Source of the DNA: Owenia fusiformis
Taxonomy: Eukaryota > Annelida > Polychaeta > Sabellida > Oweniidae
DNA: 60,000 nt
Direction: 5' to 3'
NCBI GenBank assembly: GCA_903813345.2
Contig: CAIIXF020000001.1
Location: forward strand, 11,447,598 to 11,507,597
The stretch's first letter is position 1, and every line of letters starts with the position of its first letter. The position numbers and the translations under genes are program-made. Below the pieces are notes generated by a model, which saw only the letters and a program-made list of their open reading frames with translations, was not told where the DNA came from and made no database searches. Positions 12,114 through 23,008 of the stretch are shown in pieces.

Positions 12114-13321
12114 ATGAAGAGTCTAATGGAAAGATAATTTTTACTTTGAGCACATCTCATGAAGGTGCAGTGCAGGCTACCCTCCCCCTCCAAAGCTGTG
12201 CAGGGTCCAATACTGCTTACAAGTACACTCTCTAATTAGTATTACTAATGTTTGGTGCTATGAGCTTGACATGTTTTGTTTTTCCATTCTTGACTTGTAT
12301 CATGCATTCTTTCTCATTCAATGTTTGTTACAATAAGAAAATGTAATAACGCCCTTTTTGTTGTTCTTTTTTATGCCTTTTGTATTTGCATTTAGTGCTC
12401 ACTGGTGCAGAATTTATTAACCCTTAATTTACATATCAAAACTTTCATGATTTATTATGCAAAATAGAGAAATATAGACGAAAGAATAAGAAATACATTC
12501 TTCATGCAAATAAACATTGTAATCTGAATTGTATGAAAGTGCTATGAGTCCTTTATTGGAATTTGAGAATAATACTTTACAAGCAAGCTAGCTCAGAGGG
12601 TAATCGGTTAACCTCTAAACAACACAATAGTCAGCGTATATAATCACCTATTTCTATGACTGGAGTGTAATTTGTATAATTGCAAATATTTAGCTGTAAT
12701 CCTTTGGGTTATTACCTTCAGTAACCCATCAATAGGCAGCTTAACATAAACAATAGTAGCACCTCTTACAAATCATTTCTCGATTTTCTCTCTGGTTTAT
12801 GGAGTTTGCTTTCACATGATACATCAGTATATATACTATTTTATATTTTAATTCCTCATTTTCGATTCTACAACTTTTGGATTTTTGCAATAAGTACAAC
12901 CCGATGCGCTTTCACTTTGTTTATAATTGTAGAAATTATATGAATGAAATATATTCTACAAGGGTTGTTCTACAATAGAAAACATCTAAAGCCTGCAAAC
13001 AATGAGACAAAACTTGATGAAAAGATCATGTGATTATTTAATTCAAAACATCTGTATATATTATGTTAGAGTCCTGTATGTGTTGATACAAGAAGTAGAC
13101 ACCCACTCCTTCATTGACATTTCTAGGAATAAAAGGATGTAAATTAATGAAGAAAAGTTTCCAATATTGAATCTGGAATTAATTTATTGAATCACATTAA
13201 TGTTTAGCAAATATTGTGAACTGATAATTAAAGAATAATTATGAAAAGCTTATGATTAAATTTTATTCGCTTTTTGTTGCACGTTTTATCCAAAGAAATA
13301 GTAATTTGAATTTATATAATG
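12114..13321. other. ZNG1 intron 5, nothing seen
   Basis: About 1.2 kb of AT-rich DNA with no recognisable gene or repeat. Confidence 0.5.
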
Positions 13322-13533
13322 TACAGTAAAACTCGACTGATTCAGATATGATTTTGAATAAGCAGGTGTCTACTTATTGAACACCCCTCTCTAGTGAACA
13401 CCAGTCTCTAGTGGACACCCTTCCTCCGCACATACTCTACTGACTTAATTACCCTCTCTGTAGTGAATACCTACCAACACTGAATGTTTTTTCTCGGCAA
13501 AAAATGTTAAGTATATACACAGGTTTTACTGTA
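13322..13533. mobile_element. TA-flanked MITE, copy C
   Basis: Element 13324-13531 begins CAGTAAAACTCG and ends CAGGTTTTACTG with TA on both sides. Inside it has 'CTCTAGTGAACACC' and 'CTAGTGGACACC' phrases, closely matching the copy at 2255, including 'CCTCCGCACATACTC'. Confidence 0.8.
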
Positions 13534-13545
13534 TGTATAAGGGTT

Positions 13546-13712
13546 GTTCAAAAAGTAAGGCTTTTTACAATGGAGGGTGAAATGGAACAGAATACAACAT
13601 AGTGAATATGTCAGTTAAGCCTGTGAATGCCTCTCTGACTCTAGTGAACACCTGTGCCTAGTACCTGTACCTAGTGAACACTCCTGTATATTATTGCCTC
13701 TCTGTAGTGAAC
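13546..13712. mobile_element. Mariner-like end plus fragment of the TA-flanked MITE family
   Basis: The phrase AGGGTTGTTCAAAAAGTAAGG-like (13548-13568) resembles mariner inverted ends. It is followed at about 13620-13712 by several 'TAGTGAACAC' phrases of the MITE family, without intact ends. A patchwork of decayed elements. Confidence 0.4.
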
Positions 13713-13719
13713 ACAGATT

Positions 13720-13888
13720 AGGCCCGTAGTCAGCTTTTGTTGAGGGAGGGTTTACTTTTCAAAGAATTCCTGGGGAGGTTCACAATTGACAACTTTGACC
13801 CCAAATCACTGGAAAAGTGGTCGGCATTGTGAAAAACTGCATGATTTTAAAATAATGTTTGCCCCAACCCCCTCCCTGGCTTTAGGCA
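13720..13888. mobile_element. CAGGCCCGTAGCC-type MITE, copy C (decayed)
   Basis: Starts AGGCCCGTAGTCAGC and ends near CCTGGCTTTAGGC. It contains 'GTGAAAAACTGCATGATTTT', also found in the copies at 30363 and 39037. No clear target-site duplication. Confidence 0.65.
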
Positions 13889-16800
13889 TCCATTTTGAAA
13901 ATAGTTGCCATATATAAGTCTACTGCATGACAAGACTTTTGACATGGTTTACTATATGCCCGTTGCTTTGCTGCATTTGGATTCATACAATCAACAGAGT
14001 TGTCAACTTGTGTGAATCAGTGACCCAATCAATTAACATTATTGCAGAATTATATCCTTCTCTCCTGCCCCCTGTTGTCATTACACATTAATCTATAGTA
14101 TTGAGGCAAAATGAATTTAAGTATTTAGCCGGGGTATTTAGTAGAAGAGATAACAAGAATTAACCTGTAATCCCTACAGGTGATGGTTCCTGTAATACTT
14201 TAATGAATTATAGATAACCTATTGTGGATAAAACTAATCATTCAATAACTCTAATCATCTAATTGTCGTATCCATGGTGTTTACTATTCACAGGAAAACA
14301 TTTTCAAAAGAATATATTAAGTATCTACTTTGTATTCTTGTTCCGGTTTCAGTTTAAGTGGCGATTTAATTGCTGGTCATCCCATGGGCTAATGCTGCCA
14401 AAAATTCCTAGAATTAAACCCAATGTGTTTTGTTTTTCAAGCTAAGCAATTTGTTTATGATTAATTCCTCTATTTAGAAATTGTTATCTGTAGATAAGTA
14501 AACATAAGACTGTGATAAGAGGATGAGATGTACATGGTGAGATTTACATGGTATAAAAATCAGATTGATTTTTTGTATTTGAATGTTACCCCATACAAAG
14601 TAAATGGATATTTATGGTCATACTTAGGCTGAGCTGAATAAGTGGTATTAGTTACTTAGCATTAGTGACATATAAAAATATTATCATTGATCTGGACTTG
14701 TCTTGTTAAGCGGATTTTCTTAAGATGCTATCAGAGGATAGCTCGCACATACTTGTTTGTTATGGGTGAAATGTGGTTTTGTGGCATAAACTGAAAGAAC
14801 AAACCAATTACAACAGGGGACAAATCATCCACTGTGTTTCACTGGTGGATGGTATTTTATTTTGTATCGGTTTTAAGACTTTGAGTATTTGTCCAACCCC
14901 TCACATTGGAACCTAGGAGTTGAGAGAATAAATATTATTGCTTAGCTGTCTCTGATGTTTGTTGACTCTGGACCAAGTTCCTGTCTTTTGAAATTGTGCA
15001 CGGACCAGATGTCATAGTAACTCATTGGTAACTAGCAACAACTAAGACAACACTTGGTGAGAAACCATGAAAAATTTTGCATCGTGTTGGATCCTTAAAA
15101 CAATAGACTGTGAGAATTTTGTCAATACTAAACATCATGAACTTCAACCACACTTTTCGGCTAATTATTTTCTCAGCTTCAAGATTAAAGTAAGATCAAA
15201 TATGTTGATTTTGGCCTTTTCTAAAATCAAAATAGCATTCATAAAGCAAGTTTCATTGTTTCAGCGAGAATTATGCAATTCTGGTAAGGAATGTTGATAG
15301 TTTGTTCATAGTCCTTCTGATGAATTCACCATGTATAGAATAGCATTATTCCTTTATGGTTGCACTATCGAAGTATCTGACCCATGGATTGGAGAGTATT
15401 TGCTTGCTCCAAGTGGTTGGTATTAAAGCCATATCAATTGTCTTGCTCCTGGATATTTTTCTCTTGGATTAAACTGTGTTTGTTGTTGTATGAGACTTTC
15501 TAGTCTGTTATAAATAGTCTCTACATCTGTTAGCCACATTGCAGTCATTTGTCAAGGAAACAATAGTGTACCCATTAGTAACCTTGTAGCATGCTAAATT
15601 TCCAAGTCAGGAACTGTAAAAGGGGGTTTTAGACTTGTGCATGATTTTATCCAGAATGGCATCGAAACAGCCAAAATCTTTGCTATTTCTAATGAAAATG
15701 GGCATGCACTTTCAATAAATTGCTGCAAAGTGGTTGAATGACATCAGACCAGACAAAGGGGCTTCTAAGCCGTTGAGTGTTTGCCGGACTAAAGGGGATG
15801 CATCCCTTCGGACCCACCCATAATTTCCTTTTCAATGCTGGTACAATTGATGAGGCACTGAAGCCTCAAATGTTAGATTGAATGATTTAATTTGAAAAGC
15901 AATGATTTGAAAAACATTTATTCGTGGATTTTATATCTCTTGGGTCATATGATTCCATGTTTTTCTAAGAACTTCACTATTTCCTTATTCATTAAAGGAT
16001 GCTGCATTTGATGTCACTTCAAGAGGACGTTCTAGGACCAAAAATGCTTTTAAAAGTTTTATTGAAAATCAGCTTTTGTCCCATAAAATTGGCAATTTGT
16101 AGAGGTATTGGAATAATGAAAATGTCAGACACACAGTTTGTAGTAAATATATTGTGGTTTCCCTAATTATGATCAGAGGTTGAAGAAGCTTTATTCAATC
16201 AAAGACCATCGAAAAGGGATGGCTCTCTTCCAATTTGTGGTTATTTTCTTATTTTGTCGTTTGGTTGTCAAAACTTTCATTTGTTAGTTTAATATGACGA
16301 TATGTCTGTATATAGCAATTACCTTTTTTTAGACTTATGTATATATAAGTTATGTGAGTTCACCCACTCACTGATAGAGAGCCTGGCCATAACAATGTAT
16401 CAGGGGTTTTGTTTGTCAGATTTGTATTTCTTTTAGGGAGTACAAACTACAAACAGAGTATTTAGCAATCAAGTTGAAAAATGTTGATGTGTTTTTGTTT
16501 GCTGATGTTATCTGGGATTCAGTGTAATACAATATATTGGCCTGGTGGCTGAAATAATCTCCACATACTTTTCTTCCTTCTCATTGCAAATAGGGAGGCT
16601 CACAGATGTTTTAAGGATTGACATTTTGCAAATAATCCCAGTACAAGACGTGTTTTGGAAACATTTTATGTTTGATATTTTAATCGGATTCTATTTATTT
16701 ACAGCATATTAAACTGAAATTAATTCTTTTTGATTTGATATACAAAATAACATTTTCTTCAAGTTGAATGGCCTAGGAGTCAAAGAATATTAAGTTCTAG

Positions 16801-19800
16801 CACTACTTATAGATGTCACTTGATTCAAATATGCCATAGAAACTTCAAACCTCTTGAAGTCTAAGACGAGAAATCATTTATGCCTCTCATTAAACCAGCC
16901 ACTGTATTTGTAATATTTACCTTTAAGATTAAGAATCTGTTCTATAATTGTCATTTCACTATTTAACCGCCATATTGTTCTCTAATATTTTATATTTTCA
17001 ATCCCATAAGTTCTTCCTCGGGCTTGAAAACTGAAGTACACTAACTTTTAGAGGAGTTGTACTGTTTCTAAAATTCAATCTAGATAATTAGGAGATTGGA
17101 TATTTTGTTAGTTTATAAAATGTTTTGTATAAACGGAAGCCTAGCTTTTGGCTAAAGAGTCAACAATATTTGAGTGATGAATGGGTGAAATAATATTTGT
17201 AAAGTACCATCTGCAGGACAATTTCTACTCTCAGCAAATTGTAACAGTAGTTTTAAACACTAAATGAGCTCTCTTATATATTGTGAAAAATAGAATGTGT
17301 ATGAAAAAGCTCGAGGTCGCAATTTGTTGAGACATATCCCAAAGCACATCATCTGGATAAAATTCACTAAAATATTAAAGTTTGCATTTTTTATGAAAGT
17401 GGAAACCTTTCAAAATATAATAATTATTCATCTTTTCATAAGTAACACTTTTTTTATTTATTTGCTTTTGGATAAATGCAACAAACATGATTTTTGAGAA
17501 CTAATACTTACTGCACATTTGGCCATTGTTGTTGTCAACCAAAGTAGTTTACCATTCTTTCTGTATAGTGCAGTTTAATTATATATATGAATGGGAGTAT
17601 AAAGAGAATAAACATAGACTTTGTATAAAAATATAAGTATAGACTATAGCATTTCATCTGAGACATATTTTAAACAACTAACTTTTTGTAATAATGTATA
17701 TATCCTATATAATATCAGCAGATTTTGAAAAAAATATAGTGACAGTTTTAAAACTAAAAAACACTGTTTTATTCAGTGGTTTTATTGCTAATGTTTTTAA
17801 ATTATAGTTATGGTCTCAGTTTTTCTCATTTTTCTTAAGAATGGTTTTTCATTTTTTATCTACAAATGAAAAATAGAAAAAAGGTTAATAATATATAAAA
17901 ATACATATGTTTTGTGATTTGTGTATACCTAATCATTTGGTGGTTTGGTGGTTGATAGATAAAATTTAAATGGGATTGGAATATTTTTGCGCTAGGTCAG
18001 TTTTTGAAAATTCTATGCAATTTTAAAAGAAAATTAATTATTGGTTTATGTTATATCTCTTTCAGTGATAATAAATACAAAAAATCGAGCTAATGGGTGC
18101 ATTAAGATTTTCTTAATTTATTTCAGTTTCTAATTCTTTAAGTACACGAATATTATTCAGAATGACCTGTTCGCCTACATGTATACCATCAATAGACTAC
18201 GAGACAGACCTTCTTTTCTATAGATACTAAAGTTTGAAAAAAATTCCTCACTTTTGTATACAAATTAATAATCTCAGTTTAACAATTCTATGAGATGCAT
18301 GCATTTCATAGAGTTTGGAACTTGTCCTGCTGTTCACCAGGTGAGCTTTTTTCGAGCTTTGATTTTTGCAGAAAAGAAAGTTTGTATCAGTCTATTGATG
18401 GCACCAGTTACATGTTGCTCAGATTTTTATTAAAAATTTAGGGGTATTTTAGGGTCGAGTTAGGGTTGAGATATTAAAAAAATATTTTGACATTCTATTT
18501 TGATCAAAAATTACAGTAAATATTTGTAGGCCCTCCAGCTCTGTGTCTGTTATGTTTATAATTACATCTGATTCTTTATTCTATTATGGTCTGTAATAGA
18601 AGAATGAAAATGAAAAAAATGAGACATGGCCGGTATTGGTGTTATAAAATGATGATGTGTTAAGATTTTATCTTGCTACTTGTATTTAGGTGTGAACCCA
18701 TTGTATCAACTGCCCATTCAATTATTACCAGCACATTTTGATTGCATATAGTTATCCATTTATTGGTATCCCATGGCAATATGGCATCAGTATGGATGAC
18801 ACAAATGTTTTGAATATGAAATAAGCTCGATTTGCTGAGAATGCAAATTTGATTTGGAATTTGACAGAGAAAATTATTTTCTAACGCACAGAATTTGCGC
18901 TCTTATGTATTCCAAGCACTGTATAAATGTCTTGGTTGTATTTTCATTTGTTCAATCTAGTTGCCTGAAATTAGAATGTGAAGCAGGTCTTCACTGGATC
19001 CACTGTGTGCTTGATTAAATTGCCTGTTGTGTTATTTACAGACCGATTTAGAATACCAATGTGAAATCATACTTATCTTGAATTCAGTCGCAAATGTTAG
19101 TCACGTATTTGAAAAATTCTTCTAAACTAACATGCTATTGTGGTGAATGCGGCACTTTAATGTCGCAACATATCATTTATATATTCCCCTTAATAGCCAC
19201 TTTTTACAAAATAGAATGTTACTCTGCTAATTTTAGTCAACCACAAAAGCGTTTTCAACTTAAAATTATACATTTACTTTATCGATTGTTGTCTGAAAAA
19301 GGAATTTCACAAATGCTTTTCTCTTTCTAATCTATACATATTCTATACATGTGTGTTTTTTTTTAAATTGCTATTATATTTTATGAATTAAAATTATCAA
19401 TCAGAATTAGGTTTGTGGCCCATTGGTGGCAAAGTGGTATTTTTCGTGATTTTCACAAACAGCTTGCTTCCTCAAAGAAGTGCCAGTTAGTATTCAACGC
19501 ATAGCTCACTTCCTGAACGCAGCAGTCCAAAGTATCTATTTGGCTTCTGTTTTCCATAATGCATCAACACAGACAATGAACACACAAACATTTTTGTTGG
19601 TGAAAATTGCCATTCAAAATGATGATTGTCTAGAATGAATTGCATTTAGTGGCAGACATTAGGGATTCTATGGCTTGACTTGCCTTCATTAATTAGCTGT
19701 AGATGTGCGACCTTTATGCTATGGGTAATCCTGCCACCCTTGGGTGTTATCAATGTAGCATTAATACAATGGTACTTTAATACTTCCATAAATATTAATC

Positions 19801-19975
19801 AAATCAGTCAAAGCTAGGGTACAATTAATTTACTTATTAGCCAGTGTGGTTATCATTAAATGTACCACTTAAGAAAGAAATGTTAGTAATTTGGGTAATT
19901 AACAAAATGCTTTGCATTACACAATTTTCAGCAGTACTAGAAGTTGGTTATGTACTGAATCTGGGAGGCATGTAA
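13889..19975. other. ZNG1 intron 5, 6 kb with no gene seen
   Basis: AT-rich intron DNA. Several short open frames (for example 15067-15297 and 17297-17497) show no domain, no similarity I recognise and no splice context. I see no RNA gene or obvious repeat. Confidence 0.5.
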
Positions 19976-20433
19976 GACAAGAGAATGGTAGAGAAAGGGG
20001 GAGTCATGTTTCACTGTTTTATGCTATTTTAAGAAATTATGAATCAACTTTTGAATTATTTTATTTTCATAAGTATGGGTGGTAGTATTTTTCTACAGTA
20101 TAATAAGAATGTGACTACTTGTTATGTGTGGGGGATAAAGGGAGGTTAGACGACAGAAGAGAATGGTAGAGAAAGGGGGAGTCATGTTTCACTGTTTTAT
20201 GCTATTTTAAGAAATTATGAATCAACTTTTGAATTATTTTATTTTCATAAGTATGGGTGGTAGTATTTTTCTACAGTATAATAAGAATGTGACTACTTGT
20301 TATGTGTGGGGGATAAAGGGAGGTTAGACGACAGACCGGTAGAGAAAAGAGGGATCGTATTTCACCGTTTTATGCTATTTAAAAAAAATTCTGAATCAAC
20401 TTTTGAATTATTTTATTTTCATAACTCTGGGTG
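19976..20433 (+). repeat. Tandem duplication, 178-bp unit, about 2.6 copies
   Basis: Copy 1 starts near 19976 (AGACAAGAGAATGGTAGAGA). Copy 2 starts 178 bp later at about 20154 and is almost identical. A third, diverged and partial copy follows at about 20332 (GACCGGTAGAGAAAAGAGG) and fades near 20433. No coding capacity. The first two copies are so alike that the last duplication step is probably recent. Confidence 0.9.
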
Positions 20434-21539
20434 GTTTCTTTTGTAAAAAATCTATTTTAATCTTTAATCGCTTTTAGTTGCCTATGAAACCTAAAGCTAA
20501 AAGGAAACCTGTGTATGAATGTTTGTGGGGCTGTGATTGCTCGCAGCAATAATATTATTACCACTAGATTCCGCAATTAAAACTGATCAAATATGCCATC
20601 CTAATGAACGAGACATTTTCGATAAACGTAACTCACCTTGGAATATATCAAAAACCATCTTAAGGTATATATTGAACTTGAACCAGTTATGTGTGATGTT
20701 GGGAGTATCCTGTGTAGTTGTGATCTAACCCCCAAAGTATAACATGTTTCTCACATAATTGGGAGGGTAATATTGCTTTGGGCTTTGCACTATACAAAAT
20801 GTACAACTGGGGGTACTAACAGGGTCAAACATTTTAACGCCACTCAGGGAATAAAAATTGTACAAAAAGGAGTCATCATGACATCAGAATGGTTTCCGGA
20901 GGTAGGGCATTTTTATTGGTCGTTACTTGAAGTAAGTGTGTGTAAACAAGACTGTTCATGTTGCTTGATGTTGAACAAACACTTTGATAAGCCTGGAGCG
21001 ATTCCTCTGTGAGACTTGGTATCTAAATTCATATTGATTGTTTCTGACACTTCAATAGATACATTCTGCTGATCCTGACATAACATTGAAGTATTCTTTG
21101 TCCTTTCAGGCAATCTGACACTTAACGAATGATGTGTCAAATTTCATGTTCAGTTTAAAATATTCAGATTTATGAAAACATTTCATCTATCCAGATGCAA
21201 TGGTCCCTATTTGTGAAGTTCTAGGTCGGTATTTTTGGTGGAATTGCTGCAAAAGCTGTGGCTGGGATACTCAATTGTATGGGTGATCACTGCAGGGTGT
21301 CAGGCCTGTTATCACTGAGGAATGTGAGATCCATAAATGCCCAACTGAAACTACTTTAGACTAGGGATTTAGAGGAGAAACAATTATTGAGGAACATTTT
21401 GTTTGCCTTCCTGTGAATATTTCATGTGATTTTCTCTATATAAATGGCAGTCAATATAACTCTTTCATAGTCAAATGGTCAATTGCACTTAAATCTGTAG
21501 AAAAACTGAATTCATTCTAAAATATGGCTTTTTATGAAC
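20434..21539. other. ZNG1 intron 5, nothing seen
   Basis: About 1.1 kb upstream of the retrotransposon. Two short overlapping open frames (20773-21012 on + and 20913-21140 on -) have no recognisable motif. Confidence 0.5.
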
Positions 21540-21543
21540 ATAT
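21540..21543. repeat. Target-site duplication of the LTR retrotransposon, left
   Basis: ATAT directly before the 5' LTR matches ATAT at 29410-29413 if the LTR is taken as 509 bp ending in ATA. A 4-bp A/T match is weak alone. If the LTR instead ends in CA (507 bp) no duplication is seen. Confidence 0.55.
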
Positions 21544-22052
21544 TGTGACGGAGTGATTTTCATGTTGTATTTTATAATTAATATCTTATACTTTTACTTT
21601 GTTTTTACTTTGTAAATTAATTAATGGAAACATGATACAAAAAGCATTTAGATAAACAACAGGTCCTGTAGTACACCTGGGATATCTCTGGTCAGTTTCT
21701 CACATTAAATATGCAATCATTACAATTGTTCAGAGCATCTTCAGACTTACAAATGTTTCTTTAATTTACATTTAATTTACATTTCTATATCTTGGATTCT
21801 AATTAGGATTTGAAGCAGTCTTCCTATTGTTAAACTTTTTACATAACAGATTTGAAGTGATCATGTGATGTCTGGTTTTGAAGAATATACTATATGCCAT
21901 GTGAGATTTGGGTCACTTTTCGGCCTAGACTTCAAAAAGACATAACTAGATTTAGCAGTAGATTAGAAGTGAAAACAAGTGAAATAAATAAAAGATAGAA
22001 ATTAAAACATCACACTATTGTGTAGAATTAATATAAAGAGAGCCCGGTCATA
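21544..22052 (+). repeat. 5' LTR
   Basis: 509 bp beginning TGTGACGGAGTGATTTTCAT and ending GAGCCCGGTCATA. It is the same length as 28901-29409 and reads base for base the same in my comparison. AATAAA occurs at 21983 and overlapping at 21987. An ATATAAAG box lies at 22031, very near the LTR end, which is late for a promoter, so the transcription start is not assigned. Confidence 0.95.
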
Positions 22053-22055
22053 TTT

Positions 22056-22073
22056 TGGTGGAGCTGCCTGAGG
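22056..22073 (+). other. Probable primer binding site
   Basis: TGGTGGAGCTGCCTGAGG lies three to five bases downstream of the 5' LTR. TGG is the expected start, pairing with a tRNA 3' CCA. I cannot name the tRNA. Confidence 0.55.
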
Positions 22074-22083
22074 TTTAACAACA

Positions 22084-23004
22084 ATGGATTTATCAATATT
22101 GGACAAATTCCATGGAAAATCAGAAGAAAACGTTATTATTTGGTTAAACACTATTGACACATTCGCAAATTTAAAGAACTGGAACCAACAAAGAAAATGT
22201 AGTTTAATCCCACTTTTAGTCAAAGGAGAAGCAGCAAAATACTTTGAACAATTAGAGGAAAATACAAAGAACGACTGGGAGGAATTGACGGAAGCACTTA
22301 AAGAAAGGTTCCCACCCAAACAATCGGAAAGATGGGAGTTGTTGGATAAATTGGACACTCTCAAACAAAATGATATGTCTGTGGATGAATTCCACAACAA
22401 GCTCATGTATTATACCAGCAGACTAAAAAAGGATGCTGAGGATGTTAAAGAACTCTTTGTCCAAGGATTGAATACATCTACAAAGAACTTTGTAAGGCTC
22501 AAAGAACCTGAAAATTTAGAACAAGCTGTTAAGTTCGCAAGGATTCATAGCAACATGCCCCAAGATTCAGCGCCAGAGATGTTAGCAGCCTCGATTAAAA
22601 TTCTCACGGATAAAGTCGATAAGCTATCCGTTGCTGCAGTCACAGTCGATGCCATGGGTCAACGCTATGCCAACAATAACCAGTTTCCAGTGCAACAAAG
22701 TGCCCAAAGACAGCAGAACCAGTATCAACCGCAGAATCAGTACCAACCGCAAAAGCAGTATCAACCGCAGAATCCGTTTCAACAACAGAACCAATTTCCT
22801 GGGAATCAACAGTTTACGCAACAACAGAAACGGTATCCCCAACATGACCAACAATTTATGCAGCAAAATTCATCAAGCAGAAACCAGTGTGAGAGGTGCG
22901 GTAAGTCAAACCACCTTTCATTAAATTGTTATGCTAGGTTTAAGCAGTGCTTTCAGTGTGGTCGCGGGGGGGCATTATTCATATATGTGTCGAAACGTTG
23001 CTAA
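22084..23004 (+). CDS. gag: Gag-like protein of the Gypsy element (second zinc knuckle broken)
   Basis: A 306-residue ORF starting at an ATG 11 bases after the primer site. Residues 1-170 have the helical pattern of a retrotransposon Gag capsid domain (MDLSILDKFHGKSEENVIIW at the start). Residues about 205-265 are rich in Gln, Asn and Pro in short QYQPQ-type repeats. A complete CX2CX4HX4C zinc knuckle is at about 269-282. A second knuckle starts at 289 with CX2C, but a run of seven G (22966-22972) shifts the frame, so the expected His and last Cys are not read. They are present in the +1 frame, which is also the pol frame. Gag would package the RNA in virus-like particles. Confidence 0.92.
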   Translation: MDLSILDKFHGKSEENVIIWLNTIDTFANLKNWNQQRKCSLIPLLVKGEAAKYFEQLEENTKNDWEELTEALKERFPPKQSERWELLDKLDTLKQNDMSVDEFHNKLMYYTSRLKKDAEDVKELFVQGLNTSTKNFVRLKEPENLEQAVKFARIHSNMPQDSAPEMLAASIKILTDKVDKLSVAAVTVDAMGQRYANNNQFPVQQSAQRQQNQYQPQNQYQPQKQYQPQNPFQQQNQFPGNQQFTQQQKRYPQHDQQFMQQNSSSRNQCERCGKSNHLSLNCYARFKQCFQCGRGGALFIYVSKRC

Positions 23005-23008
23005 ATGA
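22966..23008 (+). other. Gag/pol junction: G7 run and UGA
   Basis: Seven G at 22966-22972 interrupt the second zinc knuckle. The gag frame then stops at TAA (23002-23004). The +1 frame, equal to the pol frame, stops at TGA (23006-23008) and is open from 23009 through all of pol. The junction therefore needs either a +1 shift and a UGA readthrough, or the extra G is a mutation or assembly error and only the UGA matters. Confidence 0.8.

Noticed and set aside
940-21560. Shared TGTGACGGAG in the foldback element and the Gypsy LTR start
   Set aside because: Only ten bases match and the surrounding sequence differs; most likely chance.
22056-22073. Naming the tRNA primer of the Gypsy element
   Set aside because: The complement does not match a tRNA 3' end I can identify with confidence.
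22002-22866. Long minus-strand frames opposite gag
   Set aside because: They are antisense shadows of the gag coding sequence with no domain of their own.
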